DNA from: Aplectana chamaeleonis
Taxonomy: Eukaryota > Nematoda > Chromadorea > Rhabditida > Cosmocercidae
Direction of reading: 5' to 3'
NCBI GenBank assembly: GCA_029168955.1
Contig: JAPDOI010000378.1
Location: 310,001 to 374,000 of the forward strand
Length of the DNA stretch: 64,000 nucleotides
The notes beneath the pieces were generated by a model, which made no database searches, was not told where the DNA came from, and was given only the letters and a program-made list of their open reading frames with translations. The position numbers and the translations under genes are program-made. The first letter of the stretch is position 1, and each line of letters starts with the position of its first letter. This document shows positions 43,950-56,400 of the stretch, one piece after another.

Positions 43950-45850
43950 ATTGCAGAGCGGAATTTGACGCAGAGAAGCACAGTGCCCCATTGGAGGAAA
44001 ATTCGTGGAACCGTTTTGGCCATGTATTCTAATCCACACGCAGCTCAAATGTCTTATGAACTTTGACAGCACTGAATCCAAAGATTTTAGGTGCCCAGAA
44101 ATTTTTCTACATTTCGACTTGAGAATAGGAGCAGTTCGAGTTTTTTTCAGTAGCGATCAACTCCGTTCTATAGGAGGAACATTGAGCTTTCAGTGATATA
44201 CGACACTCGATTGAAACATCACAGATAGACTATGGACTGGTCGCAGACCGTAATTCGGCGAAAGATTCGCTTAACAGGCCGATATTCCAAATCACGTTCC
44301 GTGCACAGGTATTAAATTTGTTGAAGAGAAAATTTGCGAAAGATTGGGAGATTCAGGGACCAAAGCAGGGTCCACAGGTTAAATGGAATCTTCCATATAA
44401 CACCCAATAATTGATATTCGGCTTCAACGGTACCCATCAGTGTAACTATGACATTAAGCGATCTCAGCTGCCAGCTCACGCTATTCAGATTCATCATTTG
44501 GACACCATCATGGCAGCGATCCCCGCATCAATTGCGCGTCGACAGCCCGCACTGCAACTGCACTACGTGTGTGCAATCCCGTCGCCACTGCGATTCCTCA
44601 CCAATCTTCCTATCGGGCATGGTGAGAAGACGTCTGTTCGAGTTTTACATACATCACCGACAAATAAGAACATGGCACGTAAACTGTTCAAAATGACATA
44701 ATTATTTATCACAACAAAATGTTCAAAATGTCAATGTTGGCGTCAGAATAAAGCGTTTCCTTATGTAGCCTGCTGCTACATCTTTCATGTAGGGTTCTAT
44801 ATAAGTGGTCTATGATTGTAAGGTGTAAATTAGGTATGGAGGATTGGAGTTAATTAAGATTAGAAAAGAACTATTAAGAATAACCGCGAATGTTCAGACT
44901 TAGTCAGATCTAGAGCAGGTTACAACACGATCTGTCAACATCTTCAAACAATAAACCAGTGTAGAGGTGGAGTGCAAAAAATGCAATAGACTTAAAAACG
45001 AGTGAATATAGTACGTCGTTTACTGTTATGGCTGAGTGACTGAAGGATTCAAGACAACTTCGGGAAATTCACACGTTCCGAGAAAATGCACAGAAACAAC
45101 AGAATTTCAGAAGTCGAGTTGAGCCCTCGAAGGCACGGTTCATCAAGGCAAACACAGAATCACCTGAATTCCCAGAGATATGCTCATATCCGCGTTCACA
45201 AAAGCATTTCTCTAGGTAATCATGAGAAAAAATGAGGAATAGCTAAACAATAAAATTAAAATCTTCGCATCACCACCGATATGATTAACCCAAACACAAG
45301 ATAAGGCAAGCCATGGCTAGAATATTAAAGTCACATTTGATGGCAATCAATTAATGCTGCTGATAAAGAATCGTTAAGTACTAGCATTTGATTAAAGGCG
45401 TAGACACTAAGTGGATATGTGTAGGAGTCTTTAAAATGTTCTATTTCAGCTTTACTGATATGATAAAAATATGAAGGAAGGGGGAAATCTGAAAAAATCT
45501 GATGTTGGTCCTCTCTCATTCTTCCTCCGGTCGCCAATCCACAGATTTCAGTGACCACATCTACAAAAGAAACTATTGGACTAGATTGTGAGCTAGTGCT
45601 TAAACTCATTGAAAATTTGGAATAGATTTCTCTGTAACACCAAGACAAAGCCAGCTTGAATTTTTGGGTACGGTAAAGTGTGAATTCTTAATTTGCGCAT
45701 GCATGCCTTTGCAGTGTGCAGGGTTTCCAAAATGTACAGGCGCTCGCAAAAAATTGCCTAACAAGATTCTTCTTCGATATTTCCAAACTTCTTGATTTTT
45801 TGACTATCTATGAACACTAAAGAAAGAAGGAGCCAGACCAATCACCCCCT
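43950..45850. other. Non-coding region, nothing recognised
   Basis: No exon of the - strand gene 3 (expected downstream of 47441) and no repeat unit could be supported. A short open stretch on + at 44411-44700 (96 residues) shows no family. Confidence 0.4.
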
Positions 45851-46130
45851 GCTGACCCTCACACAGGCTGAAAAGTCAAGGAGTCCACAGGGCGTCGCGG
45901 GTAGTTGACATCCATGTCGTTCCAGTTCTCTCGAACCAATCTTGGAAGGCAGTGATGGCCCTTTTTGGTTCCTTAAGTGCTTCTCTGAACAGCCCTAAGC
46001 GGAAGAACCAGTAGGTTCAAGTTCGGGCTAAGAGCGAGCCATCGAATTTACTAGAAGTTGTCGACTTCGCAATGTGAGCAAGTGCCCAAACTAATTGGAA
46101 GACCATGGCATTTGGAACTCCTTCCTGGTA
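45850..46130 (-). pseudogene. Possible Tc1-like transposase C-terminal remnant
   Basis: On the - strand the text runs through AKSTTSSK, then in another frame IRWLALSPNLNLLVLPL (resembling the Tc1 block W..SPDLNPIE), then AITAFQDWFERTGTTW. The order agrees with the end of a Tc1-type transposase, but frames shift and the second Asp/Glu context is not clean. Confidence 0.35.
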
Positions 46131-46720
46131 GACCACGGCGCTTAATGTTAATGTGTATGGAAACATAAAGAGTTTGACACAGTGATGTAATTCTGCATCA
46201 AACTATGACACTTATGAGATAATGTGACTTTGTGGCTACTTTTGTATTCCTGATCCTATGAAACGGAGACACATACTGACGACGATTTGAGAAGTTTGAA
46301 CCCATGAGTGTACAAAAATTGCTAGGGAGCCACTAACTCATGTTTTTTTCAGACTATGGTTACTGTTTTGAAAAACGTCAAGGTCCCCATTTACGTTCGC
46401 ATTATGAATGGGATCGGCCGTTCTCCCGCTGCTTTGCAGCTTTTGAGTGCTCCCTGTAGCGAAGGCCTGGCTATTTTTGATGCTCTCCCTTCATACTCGT
46501 TGAGGCCCCTCAAATGTTCAGGGCTCGCCAGTCTGAAAATCCTTTCATGTTCAACGATGTTACCCACCAATTTCACAAATAGTGAGAGCAGGATTAGTAG
46601 TCTCTTATAACCACAATAAAGGTGGTCCCGCACAAATCCCTTCTTGATACGAAGAGTTATCAAGGAATATACGCCTACACTGTACTTGTACCCTATTTGT
46701 GCACGGCGCAGTGTTATTAA

Positions 46721-47258
46721 AGGCAGTGGTCGCGCTCAAATATGCTCGTCTTCTTTTTCTCTCTGAACCCTTTTCTGGGTATAGAGTAGTAGGACCTATA
46801 AGAAAAAATCGCGAAAAAACGCTGTTCTAGGCCAAATTTGAAGCCTGAACTTCCTTGTCTTTTGATGGTGGACGAGTCCACCTCACATCATCGGCATCGA
46901 TGATCTCTAATATCAAGAACATCAGCTGGCTTGAAATCGAATTTCAATCAATGAAACTTCGGATTTATGTACACATCTAGTCAAAAACATTGACTAAAGT
47001 GCTAGCTTTCATTGTTCAACTGTTTTATTAGGTAAATTTGCATTTATTTCTTCCTCTGAGTGTCGATGATTTTCGACTGCTTGGCATGAGACTGTGATCT
47101 TTCTGTGCACGTGTGCACGAACTGGAAGTTCAGGGTCTTAATAACTCTAATTGTAGCCCGTTTTTCACCGCGCTACCTTCATAGTTTTTGAGCTGTTTTT
47201 CATCTGAGCTGATTTTTGTAGTTTTTTTCTATAACGTTTTTCATCGTGACCATTGCCT
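46721..47258. mobile_element. TTAA MITE, 'GGCAGTGGTCGCG' subfamily
   Basis: TTAA 46717-46720 and 47259-47262. Ends aggcagtggtcgcgctcaaa and catcgtgaccattgcct. Same interior as 35243-36222 but without its nested 420-bp palindrome, so it shows the empty site. Confidence 0.9.
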
Positions 47259-47440
47259 TTAATGCTACAACTGACTACTACTCGCTTTGAATGGAAGCGT
47301 ATCGTGAAGGCCTCACAAAAGCTCCCATGGCACTTACAGCGGTGTACTGGCGCAAAGGTCACCCTCTCCTCTTCACGTCAAGTGAAATAAACAAGTGAAG
47401 GTGAAAGTTTCCATAATCTTTACAATAAGCTGCTACTTAC

Positions 47441-50400
47441 CTGCTTTTCCAGACCACGTCCGCATCTGGAGAGAACGGGTGGCGTAGGATTGTCCAGTTT
47501 CTCCATTTCGGGACCTCGTTGAGTCAAACAGAGCCCACTTTTGCGGTGCATGAATGTGTGTTTCTGAACAAATTGTTCAATATTAGACCACGTTCCGTAC
47601 AAAGTTAGCTTTTTCGGGCTCTACCCCTGCCCTCAGAGATTAGAGTAATTTTAGCATTCTAGCATTCCATGTTAAAGTGAAAGGCTCGTAGACCCCTAGA
47701 ACAATCATGTCGGAAACTGATGAAAATCAGCCAAAAATTACACTGAATATCCCAGCCAAAACATCTACCATACTCAATTCGCCAGCGAAGCTAATCTGTG
47801 TTCGGGATTCAATTGTTTGGGGACAACGTTTCAAGAGCCCTTCTGAACCGCTGAGTTGTGGAAGTTTGACTTCCCATAGCTAATTTCGTCCAACCTTGAA
47901 CACAGCTAACAACAAGGGAAGTTTACATTTCGTGAACTGTCCAGCATTTTTTAAAATCAACCCACTGAGTCCGACTGCGACCTTTTTCTTGCGACCGCAA
48001 TCCCCCCGATCGATACTGATGGTTCTCATGGGTGCAAGGGCGGGGCCAATGCACCGACTGAGTCCCATTGAGTCCCGCTGCGTCCCAACCGAAATCATCC
48101 TCACCCCACCCGGTCGATATAGGAGTTTCTCACGTTATTTGGGTGCATTTTCTTCGGCCGATTGCGACCTGCCGAGTCCCGCCGTATCCAAACTCTCGTC
48201 GTCTGGGCTCTCCCCACCTACTGCTGCCGCTGACTATCGATTGCGTGTTTCGCAGAGGAACTGGGTGGCGCTGCTCAGTCAATTTTTGGTAGTCAGGGCG
48301 TTAAGCACCCCGGTGAGCAAAACCCGCACTCTTAACGGCATCGTTAGGTACGCGGTAACCGCCATGACCCACGAAGAGACGCGCAAATGACGTCATCGTG
48401 CACACGGGGCGGCCCTCCAAAGCAAACACGACCCCTGAATATACCAGCGGTTCCTTCCTTGATTGGATCTGCTTTGCAATAAAACCTAAGGCACTTTCGC
48501 AGAACATCTGCTAGTTAGCTATTTTCAGGGTGAAATTTAGCCCACACTCCGGGTTTTGAACCCCAGTGAAAATCGAGAAACGTTCTGCATTCACACCGAA
48601 ATGGTCCTCGATTTCTCCCACGGTGTTGGCACTTTAGAGTGGCGAAAATCCCAACCGAAATTTGCTACCATAACAGGTGTTCTGGGAAAGTGCTGTAGTT
48701 AAATAACATCACAAACACCGGGAAGTATGAATTTATTAGGGCAATATTTCTGTTCTAAATGACATATTCGACGCAGTGACACTATTCGACGCAGTGCAAA
48801 AACATGCATACAACATCAGTTATAAAAAGGAAAATCACATGCCGATGCAGCATAGAAGAATCCAATTGCACACAGAGATCACTAATAATTTTCACATCTG
48901 AAGCTAGCTCAAGAGCAGCATTCACGATGAGTCTTTTTTTGTATTTAACTCCAATCACTAAGTACTCTTTAGTTTTCTTCAAAAATCTCGTAAGTTTTCT
49001 CGTCGTGAGCGTTGCATTTGAGCTTACATACTTCATTCATTTCCAGTAGGCGAAACAATTTCACCAAGAGTAAACCTCCATAAGACCTACAGTGCAAATT
49101 TTGGAACTGTTCAATATAGGAAACCACATTACTCGAGTCAAAACCTAGAAGTAAACGAGAAACCACGAGTCAAAACCTAGAAGTAGAAAAAGACAGAGAG
49201 AAAGATTGAAATCTTGTTGCGGAAATGGAAATCAAAAATTTTTAGGCAGTCATCTAACGAAAACAATACAATGTGTAAGTGAGTGTCAAGCACTGAAATT
49301 CGAATCCAAGCGAATGGGCGAATCCATCGAAAATACGGAGATCACACGGTCTACCTCCACAATTCGAGACGGCTTCGTCGGTGATTCAAATAAATACAAG
49401 AGATGCTGAAATGATGATAAATTTTGAAAAGAATCAAGTAATGCGCGAGTAAAGAATTTCAAAAGGCGAACTCCTCCTGTTGGAATTGGCGGAAGTTCTT
49501 ATCCAAGACGTCAGAATAAACGGCGCTGATACTTTGCCTGAAAAAAAATAGCCAGTTAAGAATTATATCGAAGGCAGTGTTCAGTAAACACAAGATACTT
49601 ACAGTATTCTTCTGAGCTGGACGCATGCCAGGAAAAGCACACAACTATCGCAGATTGATAAAATAATAGAGGACAGACTCCTGAAAACATAATTTATGCA
49701 TGATATCAAAGTCGATAAATGGGGAAAACGCGAACAAAAACAGCTAACAACAAAACCCACTTGGAAATACTAGACTACAAAGTTATGAAAATAACAGTGA
49801 AGAAGGAATATGAAGAAAAAAAGGTTGAAGGAAAGAAGGGATACTCGTGGAAGAGGAGTGACGCGAAAAGTTCGCGCGTAATTCAGTGTCCCGTGCAACT
49901 GAACAACACAATCCTCCCTTGGCGTCGGATTTGTGACTACCGCCGCCGCCGAAATAAGACCACGCCCATCGACTCGAGAAACCAGCGGCCCTCCGACCCA
50001 TCGTTGCACCGAATGCACCCAAACTTCTACGGGGTCGCAAAGCACTTTATGTCTGAGTGGGGGCAACCGGACTCAGTCGGTTGCAGACGGTCGAGGACGT
50101 TTTTTCCTGGGACAGGGTCTCTCTACACACCGGGGGAGGAGTTGTCCCCTTTACGCAGTTCCAAATGCCACGCTACTCAATGCAAGCGAAGTGGTCCCGA
50201 GTGGAATTAGAGCCGCAAAAGACGGGACAACTCCTCCCTCGGTGTGTAGAGAGACCCTGTCCCGTTTTTCCGCCGCGGCTTCAGTCGGACTCAGTAGGTT
50301 TTTCGACCAAGTCTGACGGGGGCCTAAACTTCGAGAGCCGACTGGGACATCAGTGCTAGAATGAAGTGCATTCGATGACTGAAAATTACCCTTTTCTAAC

Positions 50401-53400
50401 AAAAAATTGCCATTAGTAGCCCGTTTCCAGAGTCGAAATTCACCAAAAATGTGCACATGCACTTTGCATGCGGGATTATCTGTCCTCCCCCACTTGTACA
50501 CATCGCTCTGTCCGCCTGTGTTTGTGCGCGTTTTCGGTCAAAGTGCGCGCGCACATTCAGTCAGGTGTGTCGGCTTAGATTGGTAAGTCCTCTGCACGCG
50601 AGCTGAACCCAACTCTATCCGTCTCACACCTTTTTTCAATGCTGCTCTGTGGAAGTCACTGTCGTTATCAGGACAAATTTCCGGTTCGCAGTTTCAGAAA
50701 CCGCTATTGCAGCACGCAACTGGAAGATAGTCAGGCTAGAGCAACTGCTAATCGTGCTGGGACCTCGCGGTTTCAGCACAATCATATATCTTCAACTTTC
50801 GTCTGTAAGAGCGGCTGTCTGTGGATGCGGACAGGAATCTCGTTCTTCTGAGGACAGTTACTAGTGTATGGAGATATTGCGGAAGAAAAATCCAGGATTT
50901 CTCTTCATTGCGGGCAGCGGGCATATACTGGTCTTTAGTGAAAAAGATTGAACAATTTTATTGTTGATTCATACGGCATTCAAGTTCTTCAACGTTCTGA
51001 ATACCGTCCACTGCCCCGGATAGTCGCAGGATGGAGCGATTGCGGCCTTGGCTGAAAGGTGAGGACGTTTTGGCCGCGTTCTACATAGAATAGCGATAAC
51101 CGATAGCTCCACAACGCCTGACCATTTTTTGTCGCGAACTGCTATTCCTGTCCCTTATTCTTACTCCAGCTGCTTCAACACTACCAGGTCAGTTTTTTTG
51201 AGAATAAGGTATTTAGGAAATTCAATGCCGTGTACGGAGAAGATTAATCATTTGTTTGAATTTCTAATAGGTTTCTTTCAAACTTCTATCATAAACTGAA
51301 AAATGCCCCAGGTGACGGGAAAAATCGAAGACAGTCATAGAAATACACTATGAAAATCACATTTTAGAAATTTCAGAGCGTCTCGAATGTACCCTTGAAT
51401 TCTTGTGGAAAAATCGAAGGAAACCCTTGAACATCCCATAAATGACGAACTCCCGGCGCATACAACCCACGATCCCTTAAAGGCAGCGCTCACGATAAAT
51501 CTCGTTTTTGAGTTTCCCATGTGAAAAACTGCGCAGGCAGATGATGGAGGGGATAGGGTCGGTGGAATCATCGAAAACGGGCCAGAAATCGATAAAAAAC
51601 AACGGCGAAGTTGAGATTTCGCTAGCCCAGTACGCCTGCTCTTAGCCCGCTCTGTCCCGTTCTGACGAGCTTGTGGCGCCGCGCACGCTCTCGATGGCAA
51701 ATCGCCAAGTAACTTCGCCACGTCCAGCCTGATCGATTCGCGTACATTTCGCCAGAAACCGCTATTTTAGATCATTCTGAGCGCTTTTCTTCGCTGTTTC
51801 TTCCCTATTCGATAGCTCACAACCAAACAACCCCATTTTCGAGTCGATCTTGAATATGATATTCATCGTGAACACTCCCTTTAAATACCAACTCCTATGA
51901 AAAAACTAATCTCATAGAGCGAAAACGAGAGGAGTAGGAATAAGCGGCAGGAATGATCCGATGATGAGCAGCAATTGATTATGCCATTTTGTGACGGGGC
52001 CAGAAACAGCAGTACAAACATTTGAAGAAAGGGTCCGCGCGGAATTCCAGTTTCGATATCCCTCGCTGAATCGGAGAGCAGTCCACAGCTATTCCAGTGA
52101 AACGTACGAAAACCGCTGGGAAAATGGTCCTCCGTAAGTTATTTTAGGCAATCACCAAAGTCATTTTGACCATCCGTGGTCCATGTTTTCAACCATGGCC
52201 TGTGCTTTCTGCACCGCGCGAGGTGCAAATCGTCTCCGCGCAGCGCCGCAAATGCCGTGAGTGCGGTGACCCACTGGCGTGGCGGCGAGACGGCCACCCA
52301 CATGCCGTAGAAATATCGACATTTTGCCGGCTGAAAATGCTGTGAAAATGATGTAGTTCTTTACTTACACGTCATTTTTTTTTCCAAAATAATTGGCTCA
52401 AGCCTTCTAAAACTTTTCATGGGGTTCACCTTGTCGAAATCCAAATTTCGGGAGAGAAAAATGTGGCCGGAGGCGATAGATTCTATGTACTTCAGCGAAG
52501 ATTCCAAGTTAACAAACCTGTTTGTTGTAATCCCAGTATTCAACATCGTAGCCGGCGCACTCCTTTAACTGAACCGTCCATTCGGCGTTCGTGTGTATTA
52601 CTTGGATGGCGGAAAGGCACATGTGCTCATCGGATTTCAGACGCCCACCCTTTGAGTAGATCCAGAACTGAAATGATCAGAATTCTCTATTTATTACTTT
52701 GTTTTAGTTTTCTCTTTCCAAATATTACACCGTGTACGTTGTTACTTTGTTTAACTGAAATGGCTTTCCAAATATTACACCGTGTACGTTGTTACTTTGT
52801 TTAACTGAAATGGTTTGAAACAAACCTGCCAGTGATCGTATCCCAACGTACAAGGAGCCATATTTAGATGATGTTTCTTAGTGCCCGGCTCTCCCGGCCG
52901 ATTAACCATGCACAGCGAATTGGGCCCTACAGAAATCTGAAACCACCATAGCAGTAAATACGTATATCCAAGTGTTCACCTGCGTTCTTTCTGTTTTAGT
53001 TGTGCAGGGATTTTGGGTGCATTTTTTGATACCCGCCATGGATAGCGTCCACGCAAGGCACGTTGCATTGGAATCAACGGCTGGGAATTGCACCTGAAGC
53101 ATACCTTCGTAAAGATTAATATGCTCTGTTTGAGCGAATCTTCCAGCATGAAACCGCATCATAGACACAGCGACGTCATGAGACATCACGAAAGTGTTTG
53201 AAAATCAGCGCCGACTATTGACAATCATATACAGTGCGTTGCAAAATTATACGACATACCCCAATTTCCGCGGTTCCAAACTTCGCGTCAATTAAGGAGA
53301 CAAACGGTAAACGCCAATCGATGCAGCACCCTCGAAAACCCCTAGGTACGAATCTTCATGAAATTAGAGCCACTAGCAGGAAACTGGCAACGGAAATTGT

Positions 53401-56400
53401 CAAAAATGGCCGTTGCAAAATTATATGACATAGCTGACCTTCTCGCAGAAATTTCTATTCTACACCATCTGTATCAGTTCGTTCGTGGTATGAACCATTA
53501 GAAACATCAAGTTATTAGTCTTCAGAAATGTCTTGGCGCTGAACCACTTCGAAAACTCTGTTTGGTATTTTTCAACCCAGCTTTTTGTGAACGCCCCTTT
53601 CAATCTGCGCCCATTCGCTTATAACGGCTAGTTTCAGCCGAGCCACACGCTCGTATTGTCTGTACTGGATGTACGTTCAACGCCCAAGAATACCTCACAC
53701 GTTTTCCACAGGATTGAGGTCGATCCTGCCATTCTAGCAAATTGGCGGAATCGACCTGAAACCAAGCCTGCGCTGTCCTACTGACAAGAAGTGAAGGCGG
53801 AAACGGACTAGAAAGAACTGGAAATGATTTTCCGGCACATTCTGATAATCTGTGGAGTTCATAGGTCATGTCGCAAAAAGCTGGTCCAGCTTAAAACCCT
53901 ACCTGGATCCGCATCAATGCACTATTCTTTCTCCTCCAAAGTTCCTACTCAAGGATAAGTTCGGGTCCTTGTGTGGATCCTTCGAAATCCTTTTTTATCG
54001 GTCGAAAGCAAGTGCAATCCGAACGAGCTTGATCAATTCTATTACATTTATTTATTTCCGACTTAGCATTCAAAGCATTGGAGAGATCTACAAAAGGACT
54101 CGTATATATCCTTGAGTAGGAATTTCGGAGGAGAAATAATAATGCATGGACCCGGATCCAGGTGGGGTTTCAAGCTGGACAAGCTAATAGCGACATGACC
54201 CATAAACTCCACAGATTATCAGAATGTGCCGGAAAATCATCTCCAGCTCTTTCTAGTTCGTTTCCGTCTCTACTTCTTGTCCGTAGGACAACACAGGCTT
54301 GGTTTCAGGCCGATTCTGCCAATTTGCTAGAATGGCCGGCCGGTTTGCAGGACCTCAACCCTGTGGAAAACGTGTGAGGTATTCTTAGGCGTTGAATCTA
54401 CATCCAGAACAGACAATAACAGCGTGTGGCTCCGCTGGAACTAGCCGTTATAAGCGAATGGTCTCAGATTGAAAGGGGCGTTCACAAAAAGCTGGGTTGA
54501 AACATACCAAACAGAGTTTTTGAAGTGGTTCAGCGTCAAGGCAATTCTGAAGATTATTAAGTTGATGTTTCTGGTGATTCTTACCATGAACGAACTGATA
54601 CAGATGGTGTAGAATCGACATTTCTGCGAGAACGTCAGCTATGTCGTATAATTTTGCAACGGCCATTTTTGACAATTTCCGTTCCCAGTTTCCTGCTAGT
54701 GGCTCTAATTTCATGAAGATTCGTACCCAGGGGTCTTCGAGGGTGCTGCATCGATTGGCGTTTACCTTTTGTCTCCTTAATAGACGCGAAGTTTGGAACC
54801 GCGGAAATTGGGGTATGTCGTATAATTTTGCAACGCACTGTAGAGCGCAAAACGCGCGTTCAAATGGAAAAACGTTCAAGTATTTTTTCTACCGTTTTCT
54901 AGAAACGGGGAGTACTTGGCAAACTTTGCAAAAAAAGGAAGATGCATGTAACTTTCTTGAACGAAGATTTCCTGGGTTTCTAAAAATTCTCCCATATGTA
55001 CAGCTCGAATTGCTGCATAATGATGCGCACTGTGTGTTCAAGTTTTCTGAAGTCGCTTTGTTTCTGGAGGAAATACGTATTTTTTGCGAATGCTTCGCGA
55101 AGGGTCGCGGGCGGCGAACTGCGAAGAAAATTCAAGTGTAATACTGGTCATAATTTTTGCGCTTTCGGCGAAAGAAACGCAAAAAAAAACATTTTTTTGC
55201 CTCTTTTCATAACTCTGTTCAAGATGGTCCATTTGGGAATCTAAAAAGATATTTGGATTTAGCATTATGTGCTCTTTGTTCAGGAAAGACACATGACTCG
55301 CTGTTTAACAAGATATATAGGCAACATTAGACATGAAATAATCAACCCGAAACACTCGTGAAACGCGATTTCGCAATTAAAGACAGGGTTCGCGATAAAA
55401 ACGGTTGTTGTGCTATCCTCATGAGAAGGTAAATGTGGTCATCACAAAAGTGAAAATAAGTGAAAAGTTGCAGAAAAAACACTCAGGAATAAGTTTCTTG
55501 CTTGGCGTCCGCCCGCCCCCAATTATCAAGATTTCTATAAACGCCTGTCTTGTCAACTTTTATTTTGCTTCTAAAGTAATTTCTGAGCATTTCAGGTTAC
55601 TACTGACTACTTTAACATCACAATAAAAGGCGAGTTAACAAGAATTATTGAAAATCTCGCTAATTAGGTAATTAGCCGCTATACCTTGTTTTTGAGCGTT
55701 TTTCCCTCAAATTTTCGGCTATCTTCAGGTATTTTTACAGTTGTGATGGCCAAATCTACATTCTCATGGATAGAGCTCAAAACGCGTTCTTATCGCGAAC
55801 CCTGCCTTCAAGGCATTTAAGAGCGAATGCGTGCATGTTGCCACGCCTACATACTTTGTAAAAAGTATGCCAAACGGCATGTTAAGAGAGAGATCTCTCG
55901 ATCCTGATTCCAAACATCTCTTTAGATTCCCAAACTGACCATGATGAACAGTTTTATATCAAAAAGGCGAAAAAGCGTTTCTTTCGCCGAAAACGCAAAA
56001 ATTATGACCAGCATTGTAGTAATGTAGGATTGACAGAAGATAAATATTTTCTCTTTTTTTTCTGTGAAACGGTTACAAGGTACAATCTTAAGAGTTCTTT
56101 AGGATGTATTCTGTGGGTTTTGCATTTAAAGGCACAGTACACCCTCAGATACGAATTTTGAGATTATCGTGTAATTATGTTTAAGACCCTTCCTGTATAA
56201 CACGTGCTAAATGCGAGATCTGAATTCCTCCAAATAAGCGAGATACAAGCGACCACCACGGGCCCAACCCCCTCCAGCCACCACTACAGACCCTGCCCCC
56301 TTCCCGATTTTCGATCTCAATAGCAGCTAGATGGATGGACGATTTTCAACCGAGTCGTCGTTCTTCACTCCCTTTCCGATATATCCCCTCAGCCTGTTTT

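Noticed and set aside
45331..45648. Open frame on - considered as the missing last GALNT exon
   Set aside because: No QxW-type ending or acceptor in the required phase 0 followed by a plausible lectin terminus.
38000..47440. Search for the terminal exon of gene 3
   Set aside because: No stretch gave an acceptor plus a short Trp-containing C-terminus convincingly; left unassigned.
47896..48390. Open frame of 164 residues on +
   Set aside because: No recognisable domain, antisense within the gene 3 intron, GC-rich repeat-like text with poor codon structure.
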